The notes under the pieces were generated by a model. That model was not told where the DNA came from. It saw only the letters and a list, made by a program, of their open reading frames with translations, and did not search any database. Below are positions 44,400-52,252 of a stretch of DNA of 64,000 bases, piece after piece (position 1 is the first letter of the stretch; every line of letters starts with the position of its first letter). The DNA comes from Variovorax paradoxus EPS (GTDB lineage Bacteria; Pseudomonadota; Gammaproteobacteria; Burkholderiales; Burkholderiaceae_C): NCBI RefSeq assembly GCF_000184745.1, contig NC_014931.1, positions 1,240,001 to 1,304,000 of the forward strand, given 5' to 3'. The position numbers were made by a program, and so were the translations under genes.

Positions 44400-45683
44400 A
44401 TGAAACTGCGACACCTCGGCTGGACGCTCTTGACCCTCATCGTGCTCGCGGCCGTTTGCGCGGGCGTGCTCGTGGCGATGAACCTGCGCGGCGAAGACCC
44501 GTTGCCCGAACAGGCGCAAGCCTTCGAGGCCACGCCCCAGCAAGTCGAGCGCGGCCGCTACCTCGCGCTGGCTGGCAACTGCGCGGGCTGCCACACCACG
44601 CGCGGCGGCCAACCCTACGCGGGCGGCCTGCCGCTGGAAACGCCCTTCGGCACCATCTATTCGAGCAATCTCACTTCCGACGCCAAGGCCGGCATTGGCA
44701 GCTGGAGCAGCGCGCACTTCTGGCGCGCGATGCACAACGGCCGCAGCAAGGATGGGCGCCTGCTCTACCCCGCGTTCCCGTACCCCAACTTCACCAAAGT
44801 GACGCGCGAAGACTCGGACGCGATCTACGCGTACCTGCGCACCGTGGCGCCCGCACCGGCGCCGAACCTCGCGCACCGGCTGCGCTTTCCCTATGACACG
44901 CAAGCCGCGCTGGCCGTGTGGCGCGCGCTCTCGTTCAAGCCCGAGGCCTTTGTGGCCAACGCGGGCAAGCCGGCCGAATGGAACCGCGGTGCGTACCTCG
45001 TCGACGGCCTCGGCCATTGCATCGCCTGCCACGGCGCGCGCAATTCGCTGGGTGCGACCGAGACCAGGCTGGGCCTCTCGGGTGGGCTCATCGCGGTGGA
45101 GAACTGGTATGCACCGTCGCTCACCGACAAGCGCCAGGCCGGCGTCGCCGGATGGCCCACGGCCGACGTGGTTGCGCTGCTCAAGACCGGCACCGCGCCG
45201 GGCGGTTCGGTGATGGGACCGATGGCCGACGTGGTGTTCCGCAGCACGCAGCACCTGAGCGAGGCGGACCTCACGGCGATGGCGGGCTACCTGAAAGACC
45301 TGCCCGATGTGCCCAAGCCCGACGAACCTGCACGCACGTCAACGCCCATCCGCCGCGATGCCGGCACGATGGCGCGCGGCGGCAAGATCTACGACCAGCG
45401 CTGCGCCTACTGCCACGGCGACCAGGGCCAGGGCGCGACCGGCGCCTACCCACCGCTCGCAGGCAACCGCGCGGTGAACATGTCGACGCCGACCAACCTC
45501 ATCCAGGTGGTTTCGCACGGCGGCTTCCTGCCATCGACGGCGGGCAATCCGCGCCCCTACGGCATGCCGCCGTTCGGCCAGGTGCTCGATGCCGCCGAAG
45601 TGGCGGCCGTGCTCACCTACATCCGCGGCTCGTGGGGCAACGACAGCGCGCCCGTCACGCAGCTGGACACCATGCGGCGCTGA
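44400..45683 (+). CDS. Tri-haem cytochrome c, alcohol/gluconate dehydrogenase subunit type
   Basis: The 427-residue protein has an N-terminal membrane anchor or signal (LGWTLLTLIVLAAVCAGVL) and three haem sites: CAGCH (about 61-65), CIACH (about 209-213) and CAYCH (about 334-338). The layout and GQPYAGGLPLETPFGTIYSSNLT match the cytochrome subunits of membrane alcohol, gluconate or sorbosone dehydrogenases. No flavoprotein or quinoprotein catalytic partner is adjacent, so it may serve an enzyme encoded elsewhere. Confidence 0.9.
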   Translation: MKLRHLGWTLLTLIVLAAVCAGVLVAMNLRGEDPLPEQAQAFEATPQQVERGRYLALAGNCAGCHTTRGGQPYAGGLPLETPFGTIYSSNLTSDAKAGIGSWSSAHFWRAMHNGRSKDGRLLYPAFPYPNFTKVTREDSDAIYAYLRTVAPAPAPNLAHRLRFPYDTQAALAVWRALSFKPEAFVANAGKPAEWNRGAYLVDGLGHCIACHGARNSLGATETRLGLSGGLIAVENWYAPSLTDKRQAGVAGWPTADVVALLKTGTAPGGSVMGPMADVVFRSTQHLSEADLTAMAGYLKDLPDVPKPDEPARTSTPIRRDAGTMARGGKIYDQRCAYCHGDQGQGATGAYPPLAGNRAVNMSTPTNLIQVVSHGGFLPSTAGNPRPYGMPPFGQVLDAAEVAAVLTYIRGSWGNDSAPVTQLDTMRR

Positions 45684-45780
45684 GCGCTGTCTCGGATGTG
45701 GGTGCGCGACAGGATGCCGATCGGCTTCCGCGGAGCAGCGCAGGCTTGGCAATCAGAGGTCGTGCGCATTCGACCCTCCG

Positions 45781-47175
45781 TCACCGGGCCGTGTGCGGAT
45801 GCCGGGCACTGTCGTACAGCGTGCGCGCCAGCTCGCGGTGCCTCGCCAGCAGGGGCGGTAATTCGAGCGCCGTGAAGCGTCCGTCCCGGATGCGGACCTC
45901 GCCGTTGATCACGCTCAGCGCGGCGCTCGCCGGCGTGCAGAACACCAGCGCCGCCACCGGGTCATGCCACGCCCCCGCATGTGCCACGCCGCGCATGTCG
46001 AAGGCCACGAGGTCCGCCGACATGCCCGGCTCGATCGCGCCGATGTCATCGCGCCCGAGCACGCGCGCACCGCCGATCGTCGCGATCTCCAGCGCCTCGC
46101 GCGCCGTCATCGCCGCGGGGCCGTAGCCCACGCGCTGCAGCAGCATGGCCTGCCGCGCTTCGCCGAGCATGTGCGCGCCGTCGTTCGACGCGCTGCCATC
46201 CACGCCCAGGCCCACCGGCACGCCCGCGCGCCGCATCGCACCGATGGGCGCGATGCCCGAGGCCAGCCGCATGTTCGAGCAAGGGCAATGTGCGACACCG
46301 GTGCCGGTGCGCCCGAAGAGCGCGATGCCAGCTTCGTCGAGCTTCACGCAGTGCGCGTGCCAGACGTCGCGGCCGACCCAGCCCAGGTCTTCGGCGTACT
46401 CGGCCGGCGTCATGCCGAACTTCTCGCGCGAGTAGGCGACGTCGTTGTCGTTCTCGGCCAAGTGTGTGTGCAGCGACACGCCGCGCTCGCGCGCGAGTTC
46501 GGCCGACAGCCGCATCAGGTCGCGCGAGACCGAGAACGGCGAGCAGGGCGCAAGCACGATGCGGCGCATCGAATGGCGCGAGGCATCGTGCCAGCGGCCG
46601 ATGAGGCGCTCGCTGTCGCGCAGGATCGCCGCTTCGGTTTCCACCACCTCGTCGGGCGGCAGGCCGCCGGCGCTGCGGCCCACGCTCATGCTGCCGCGCG
46701 CGGCATGAAAGCGCATGCCCATCGCGTCGGCCGCTTCGATCGAATCGTCGAGCTTCGAGCCGTTGGGGAACAGGTAGAGATGGTCGCTGGTGGTAGTGCA
46801 GCCCGAGAGCATCAGCTCGGCCATCGCGGTCTGCGTCGAGACGCGGATCATCTCGGGCGTGAGGCGCGCCCACAGCAGGTACAGGTTGGTGAGCCAGCCG
46901 AAGAGTTCGGCGTCCTGCGCCTCGGGCACGGCGCGGGTGAGGCTCTGGTACATGTGGTGGTGCGTGTTGACCAGGCCGGGCATCACGACGTGGCCGTGCA
47001 TGTCGATGGCCTCGGCCTGGCCGTTGCGCAGGGCATCGAGGTAGGCGGTGGGCAGCTCGGCGGTGGGGCCGGCCCAGGCGACCGCGGGGCCGTCGGTCAC
47101 CACGGCGCCGTTGGCGATTTCGCGCCGGGCGGCGTCCATGGTGACGAGGATGTCGGCGTGTTGGAGGATCAGCAT
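45781..47175 (-). CDS. Amidohydrolase, probable 8-oxoguanine deaminase
   Basis: The 464-residue cytoplasmic metal-dependent deaminase of the AtzA/TrzN-SsnA group has metal ligands in PGLVNTHHHMYQSLTR, SLHTHLAEND and WHAHCVKLDEAG, substrate-site CPCSNMRLASG, and catalytic Asp in GLGVDGSASNDG. The segment HHHMYQSLTRAVP together with the CSNMRLASG motif is typical of enzymes annotated as 8-oxoguanine deaminase, converting the oxidised purine to uric acid. Related guanine, cytosine or hydroxyatrazine hydrolases cannot be excluded. It is 37 bases downstream of the first phospholipase gene. Confidence 0.85.
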   Translation of the reverse strand: MLILQHADILVTMDAARREIANGAVVTDGPAVAWAGPTAELPTAYLDALRNGQAEAIDMHGHVVMPGLVNTHHHMYQSLTRAVPEAQDAELFGWLTNLYLLWARLTPEMIRVSTQTAMAELMLSGCTTTSDHLYLFPNGSKLDDSIEAADAMGMRFHAARGSMSVGRSAGGLPPDEVVETEAAILRDSERLIGRWHDASRHSMRRIVLAPCSPFSVSRDLMRLSAELARERGVSLHTHLAENDNDVAYSREKFGMTPAEYAEDLGWVGRDVWHAHCVKLDEAGIALFGRTGTGVAHCPCSNMRLASGIAPIGAMRRAGVPVGLGVDGSASNDGAHMLGEARQAMLLQRVGYGPAAMTAREALEIATIGGARVLGRDDIGAIEPGMSADLVAFDMRGVAHAGAWHDPVAALVFCTPASAALSVINGEVRIRDGRFTALELPPLLARHRELARTLYDSARHPHTAR

Positions 47176-47212
47176 GCCGGGATTTTGCGCGCGAGCTCGC
47201 GCTCCCGGGAGG

Positions 47213-49483
47213 TCAGAGGTCGGGCATGCCCATCGCGGGATCGCTCACCGTGTGCTTGCCGGTTTCCACGCGGCCGGCGAAGCGGCGGTAGTAGCTCGCA
47301 TCGGCATCGCAGGTCACCGCGAAGTCGTACCACTGGCCGCTCGCTGCAAGCTCCCAATGCTGGTCGACGGTGGCACCGCCGTTCACTGTCGCGGTCCATG
47401 GGCCGTCGTCGCGGTAGGCCTTGGCGCGGATGGTGAACTTGCAGGCGGCCTTGCCGTCGTTGCGCATGCTCAGGTACACATTGCCGTTGGCGATGTCGTA
47501 GCACACGCGCACCTCGGGCACCGCCGCATCGCCCGAGCGCACGGTGTTGAGGTCGCCCTGGAAATGGCGGTGGAAGCCGTTCGGTCCGAGCACCCAGAGG
47601 TCGTACTTGCCGGCGTTGTCGGCAGCCGCCGCCCAGGCGTCGTCGAGCGATTTGCCCGCTTCGACCATGTAGCGGCGCGGCAGGCGGTCGAGGTTGAGCT
47701 TGTCGTAGACGTGGAACACGGCGGCGGCCTTGCCCGTGTTCGAGAACAGCAGTTGCACCTTGCCGCCGGCCGTGTCGACCTTGGCGCTCGCATGCAATTC
47801 GTAAGGCAGCGCGCGCGACGGCCGCGTGCCTGTGACCTGCACGGGCAGCTTGCCGTCGCCCGGCGGCGTGACCTGCGGCAGTGCGTCCTGCGCGGCGCGC
47901 ACCTGGTCGGCCTCGGCCTTGCTGCGGCGGCCCGCGAGCGTGGGCGGTGCTTCTTCATTCGGCGTGGCGAAGTTGAAGGCGCTCGTGAGGTCGCCGTTCA
48001 CCGCGCGGCGGAACGGGCTGATGTTGGTTTCCTTCACGCCGAAACGCGCTTCCAGGAAACGCAGCACCGAGGTGTGGTCGAAGGTCTGCGAGTTGACCCA
48101 GCCGCCGCGGCTCCACGGCGAGATCACGTACATCGGCACGCGCATGCCCGGGCCGTAGACGTTGCCGTCGGGCGTGGGCTGCGACGCGGTCATGCCCGGC
48201 GGCTTCGGGTGGTTGAAGTACTCGTAGCTCAGGTCCGCATCCGGCAGCGTGGTCTTGCCCGCGAAGGCCTTCACGCTCGGGTCGGCCGAGGGAATGGGCG
48301 AGGGCGCGGAAGCCGAGGGCACGTGGTCGAAGTAGCCGTCGTTCTCGTCGAAGTTGACGATGAACACCGTCTTGCTCCACACCTCGGGCACCGCGGTGAG
48401 CGCGTCCAGCACTTCCTGGATGTACCAGGCGCCCTGCACAGGGCTCGAAGGGCCTGGGTGCTCGGAGTACACGTCCGGCGGAATGACCCACGACACCTGC
48501 GGCAGGCGGCCGGCCTTCACGTCGGCGCGGAACGCATCGAAGATCGCGCCCGCATCGAAGGCCGCCTGGTCGGCCACCGGCAGCGTGTTGGCCGTGCCTT
48601 TGTAGAGCGGGTTGCCGGCATCGTCGCCGGGTGCATACGCCGGCGATGCGCCTTGCGGCAGCGAGGTGCTCACCCGTTTGCTAGAAGCCTCGTTCGCCTT
48701 GCGGTAGGGCTTGAAGCCGAGCAACGGATTGCAGCCGTAGTTGTTCGGAATGTTCTGGTAGACGATCCAGCTGACATTGGCTTCCTGCAGGCGCTCCGCA
48801 TAGGTCTTCCACTCGTAGCCTTCGGTCGAAGGGCCGGTCGAACTCCACGGGTTGACGTTGTTCACGTAGGCCTGGTTGCCACCGGCCGAGCTGTTGGGGC
48901 CGTTGGTGCCGGTCCAGTGAAATGAGCGATTGGCGTGCGTGCCGGTGTGCATCGCGCAGTGGTAGTCGTCGCAGATCGTGAAGGCGTTGGCCAGCGCGAA
49001 CTGGAACGGAAGCTCGGCCTCCGTGAGATAGCCCATCGACTGTGTGAAGGGCGCCTTGTTGTTCACCTTCTTGTAGCGCGGCCACTGGTAGAGGCGGCCG
49101 CCGTCCCATGCATTGTGCGAATCGACCCAAGTGTGCGGCGTGCTGCTCACGCGCTGCGCATTGCCTTTGGTCGCATCGAGGTGATAGGGCACCACCTGCT
49201 TGCCGGTGTCGTCGAGCTGCTGCCACACGGCCAGGCCGTTGGGCAGCGGAATGGTCATGCGGTCGCCGAAGCCGCGCACGCCCTTGAGCGTACCGAAGTA
49301 GTGGTCGAACGAGCGGTTCTCCTGCATCAGGATCACGACGTGCTCGACGTCCATGATCGTGCCGGTCTTGTTGTTGGCCGGAATGGCCAAGGCGCGCCGG
49401 ATGCTCGGCGGAAAGGCCGAGAGCGCGAGGGCGGCGGCGCCGGTGGTGGCGGTGCCGGTGAGGAATTTGCGGCGTGAGGTCAT
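47213..49483 (-). CDS. Tat-exported phospholipase C, paralogue 1
   Basis: The 756-residue protein (ATG 49483; an ATG at 49507 would add 8 residues) has a twin-arginine signal SRRKFLTGTATTG. The phosphoesterase domain (about 45-520) shows the family motifs MQENRSFDHYFGTL, YHCAMHTGTHANR, SWVIPPDVYSEHPG and VNFDENDGYFDHV. The last ~220 residues contain two copies of the C-terminal domain found in phosphocholine-specific phospholipases C (LPYELHASAKVD; WYDFAVTCDAD). It hydrolyses phospholipid head groups outside the cell, liberating phosphorylcholine or similar. It has a 66-residue lipoprotein gene directly upstream. Confidence 0.9.
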   Translation of the reverse strand: MTSRRKFLTGTATTGAAALALSAFPPSIRRALAIPANNKTGTIMDVEHVVILMQENRSFDHYFGTLKGVRGFGDRMTIPLPNGLAVWQQLDDTGKQVVPYHLDATKGNAQRVSSTPHTWVDSHNAWDGGRLYQWPRYKKVNNKAPFTQSMGYLTEAELPFQFALANAFTICDDYHCAMHTGTHANRSFHWTGTNGPNSSAGGNQAYVNNVNPWSSTGPSTEGYEWKTYAERLQEANVSWIVYQNIPNNYGCNPLLGFKPYRKANEASSKRVSTSLPQGASPAYAPGDDAGNPLYKGTANTLPVADQAAFDAGAIFDAFRADVKAGRLPQVSWVIPPDVYSEHPGPSSPVQGAWYIQEVLDALTAVPEVWSKTVFIVNFDENDGYFDHVPSASAPSPIPSADPSVKAFAGKTTLPDADLSYEYFNHPKPPGMTASQPTPDGNVYGPGMRVPMYVISPWSRGGWVNSQTFDHTSVLRFLEARFGVKETNISPFRRAVNGDLTSAFNFATPNEEAPPTLAGRRSKAEADQVRAAQDALPQVTPPGDGKLPVQVTGTRPSRALPYELHASAKVDTAGGKVQLLFSNTGKAAAVFHVYDKLNLDRLPRRYMVEAGKSLDDAWAAAADNAGKYDLWVLGPNGFHRHFQGDLNTVRSGDAAVPEVRVCYDIANGNVYLSMRNDGKAACKFTIRAKAYRDDGPWTATVNGGATVDQHWELAASGQWYDFAVTCDADASYYRRFAGRVETGKHTVSDPAMGMPDL

Positions 49484-49514
49484 GGTGTTGTTCTTGGTGT
49501 TTCTCATTGTGCGA

Positions 49515-49715
49515 TCAGGGCGCGCAGCGCATCTCGGGCTTCACGCCGGTGTCGGGCGGCGTTGTGACGGGTGGCGTCGTTGTCGGTGGCGTTCCGGCGC
49601 CCGGAAGGCCGCCGAAGAAGCCGCCGCCGCCATCGCTGCCGCCGCCGCAGGCGGAGAGCACGCAGGCCACGATCAATGCGGGTGCAAGTCGCGCGGAAGA
49701 AGAAAGAAGTTGCAT
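49515..49715 (-). CDS. Small Gly/Pro-rich lipoprotein, paralogue 1
   Basis: The 66-residue protein (ATG 49715 behind GAGAGGAT) has a lipobox VLSAC at residues 18-22, then a poly-Gly/Ser linker, GLPGAGTPPTTTPPVTTPPDTG and a C-terminal cysteine near the end (RCAP). It is 31 bases upstream of phospholipase 1. A close paralogue (54502-54702) stands in the same position before phospholipase 3. The lipid anchor and one extra Cys suggest an outer-membrane tether or chaperone-like partner. No family is recognised. Confidence 0.75.
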   Translation of the reverse strand: MQLLSSSARLAPALIVACVLSACGGGSDGGGGFFGGLPGAGTPPTTTPPVTTPPDTGVKPEMRCAP

Positions 49716-49929
49716 CGGGTGAGATCCTCTCGGGGTTGCTGTGCGGCACTTCACGCAGAGTCGTGAAGGCCGCCAGAACCAAGGCTAGAAATCGGCGATG
49801 ACAACGCCATGAACCGCAGGGGGCGAGGTGTAAGAGTGCGAAACGACCGGGAATGTTTGCGATCTTTCGGACTACGTTGCGCGCTATGCGCCGTTGTTTT
49901 TCAGCGCGTGATCACACCGGCACAGCGTG

Positions 49930-49962
49930 TTGTGCGCGCGCCATGAATCGGCGCGCGCACAA
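49930..49962. terminator. Perfect GC-rich hairpin downstream of phospholipase 2
   Basis: TTGTGCGCGCGCC, a seven-base loop, and its exact reverse complement form a 13-base-pair hairpin about 20 bases after the phospholipase 2 stop. No T-run follows on either strand, so it may be a Rho-assisted or mRNA-stabilising structure rather than a classical terminator. The rest of the 267-base gap (49716-49982) shows no gene. Confidence 0.5.
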
Positions 49963-49982
49963 GCACTGCTGTCCGCACAGGC

Positions 49983-52229
49983 TCAGAGATCGGCCAACCC
50001 CATCGCCGGATCGCTCACCGTGTGCTTGCCGGTTTCCACGCGGCCCGCGAAGCGGCGGTAGTAGCTGGCATCGGCATCGCAGGTGACTGCGAAGTCGTAC
50101 CACTGGCCGCTCTCGGCGAGCTCCCAGTGCTGATCGGTGGTGGCACCGCCATTCACCGTTGCAGTCCACGGGCCGTCGTCGCGATAGGCCTTCGCCCGCA
50201 CGGTGAACCGGCAAGGATTCTTGCCGTCGTTGCGCATGCTCACATAGACATTGCCGTTGGCGATGTCGTAGCACACGCGCACTTCGGGCACCGCTGCATC
50301 GCCCGCGCGCAAGCGGTTGAGGTCGCCCTTGAAGTGACGGTGAAAGCCATTCGGCCCGAGCACCCAGAGGTCGTAGAAGCCGCTGTTGTCGGTCATCGCG
50401 CTCCACGCATCGTCGAGCGTCTTGCCGGGCTCCACCATGTAGCGGCGCGGCAGCCGGTCGAGGTTCAGCTTGTCGTAGACGTGGAACACCGCAGCCGCCT
50501 TGCCCGTGTTGGAGAACAGCAGTTGCACCTTGCCGCCGATCGTGTCGGCCTTGGCGCTCACGTGCAGCTCGTAAGGCAGCGCGCGCGAAGGCCGCGTGCC
50601 GGTGAACTGGCGCGGCAACTGCGGATCGAGCGGCAGAGGCACCTGCGGCAGTGCTTGCTGGTCGTTGCGCAGCTTGTCGGCGTCGGCCTTCGTCGTGCGC
50701 CCGGTAAGCGTGGGCAGGGCCTCGGTGTTGGGCGTCGCGAAATTGAAGGCGCTCGTGAGATCGCCGCACACCGCACGCCGGAACGGCGAGATGTTGGGCT
50801 CCTTCACGCCGAAGCGCGTCTCCAGGAAACGGATCACCGACGTGTGGTCGAAGGCCTGCGAGCTGACCCAGCCGCCGCGGCTCCACGGCGAGATCACGTA
50901 CATCGGCACACGCGGGCCCGGGCCATAGACGCGGCCGTCGGGCTTGGGCTGGCTGCTGCTGCCGGCCGGCGCCGGATGCGTGAAGTACTCGGCGCCCAGG
51001 TCCGCATCCGGCAGCGTCGTCTTGCCGGCGTAGGTGCCGTCGCCGTTGGGCGATGGTGCCGAGGGCGAGGGCACGTGGTCGAAGTAGCCGTCGTTCTCGT
51101 CGAAGTTGATGAGCAGCACGGTCTTGCTCCACACCTCGGGCACGGCGGTGAGCGCATCCAGCACTTCCTGCAGGAACCAGGCGCCCTGCACGGGGCTCGA
51201 CGGCCCGGGATGCTCGCAGTAGATCGAGGGCGCGTTCATCCACGAGACCTGCGGCAGCTTGCCTTCGCGGATGTCGCGCTTGAAGGCGTCCAGGTACTCC
51301 TCGGGGCGCGTGCCCGGCAGCGTGTTGGCCACGCCCTTGTAGAGCGGGTTCCTCGCGTTGTCCGAGGCCGCGTCGTAGGCGTGATACGGCAATGCCTGGC
51401 CGGTGTCTGCGTAGGGCTGGTTCGGCGCGCCGCCGCTGCACACCGGAAAGCCCGAGGCAAGGTTGGCCTGGCGGAACTGCTGGAACGCGCCCAGCATGTT
51501 GTCGCCCCATTCGTCGGGCATGTTCTGGTAGCTGATCCACTTGACGCCCGCGTCCTCCAGGCGTTCGGCATAGGTCTTCCATGTGTAGCCGGTGTTGGCC
51601 GAGGCGGGCTTGCCCTCGATCCAGTCCCACTCGTTGCTCACGAACGCCACGCCCTGCGCGGTCGGGCCGTTGGTGCCGGTGAGGTGGAACGAACGGTTCG
51701 CATCCGTGCCGGTGTGCATCCCGCAGTGGTACGCATCGCAGATCGTGAAGGCGTTGGCCAGCGCGTACTGGAAGGGGACCTCGGCCTCCTTGTGGTAGCC
51801 CATCGCCTTGTTGGTCTTGTAGCGCGGCCACTGGTACATGCGGCCGTTGTCCCACGCGTTCTGGCTGTCGTTCCAGTCGTGGGGCGTGCCGCCGTCGCGC
51901 TGGGCATTGCCTTTGCGGCTGTCGAAGTGGTAGGGCAGGATCGGCTTGCCCGAGGCATCGCTCTGCTGCCACACGTTCAGCCCCTTGGGCAGCGGAATCG
52001 TGAAGCGGTCACCGAAGCCGCGCACGCCCTTGAGCGTGCCGAAGTAGTGGTCGAACGAGCGGTTCTCCTGCATCAGGATCACGACGTGCTCGACGTCCAT
52101 GATCGTGCCGGTCTTGTTGTTGGCCGGAATGGCCAGGGCGCGCCGGATGCTCGGCGGAAAAGCCGAGAGCGCGAGCGCGGCGGCACCGGTGGTGGCGGTG
52201 CGCGTGAGGAATTTGCGGCGTGAGTTCAT
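49983..52229 (-). CDS. Tat-exported phospholipase C, paralogue 2
   Basis: The 748-residue protein starts MNSRRKFLTRTATTGAAALA, a twin-arginine signal. Catalytic-domain motifs are MQENRSFDHYFGTL, YHCGMHTGTDANR, SWMNAPSIYCEHPG and INFDENDGYFDHV; two C-terminal phospholipase domains follow. Relative to paralogue 1 it has Asn-Ala-Pro-Ser-Ile-Tyr-Cys where the others have I(P/A)P..YSEHP, so substrate preference may differ. It is 23 bases downstream of paralogue 3 and probably co-transcribed. The signal peptide and ~60 residues after it are nearly identical in all three genes. Confidence 0.9.
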   Translation of the reverse strand: MNSRRKFLTRTATTGAAALALSAFPPSIRRALAIPANNKTGTIMDVEHVVILMQENRSFDHYFGTLKGVRGFGDRFTIPLPKGLNVWQQSDASGKPILPYHFDSRKGNAQRDGGTPHDWNDSQNAWDNGRMYQWPRYKTNKAMGYHKEAEVPFQYALANAFTICDAYHCGMHTGTDANRSFHLTGTNGPTAQGVAFVSNEWDWIEGKPASANTGYTWKTYAERLEDAGVKWISYQNMPDEWGDNMLGAFQQFRQANLASGFPVCSGGAPNQPYADTGQALPYHAYDAASDNARNPLYKGVANTLPGTRPEEYLDAFKRDIREGKLPQVSWMNAPSIYCEHPGPSSPVQGAWFLQEVLDALTAVPEVWSKTVLLINFDENDGYFDHVPSPSAPSPNGDGTYAGKTTLPDADLGAEYFTHPAPAGSSSQPKPDGRVYGPGPRVPMYVISPWSRGGWVSSQAFDHTSVIRFLETRFGVKEPNISPFRRAVCGDLTSAFNFATPNTEALPTLTGRTTKADADKLRNDQQALPQVPLPLDPQLPRQFTGTRPSRALPYELHVSAKADTIGGKVQLLFSNTGKAAAVFHVYDKLNLDRLPRRYMVEPGKTLDDAWSAMTDNSGFYDLWVLGPNGFHRHFKGDLNRLRAGDAAVPEVRVCYDIANGNVYVSMRNDGKNPCRFTVRAKAYRDDGPWTATVNGGATTDQHWELAESGQWYDFAVTCDADASYYRRFAGRVETGKHTVSDPAMGLADL

Positions 52230-52252
52230 GGGGCGGTTGCCGGGTGCCACGC

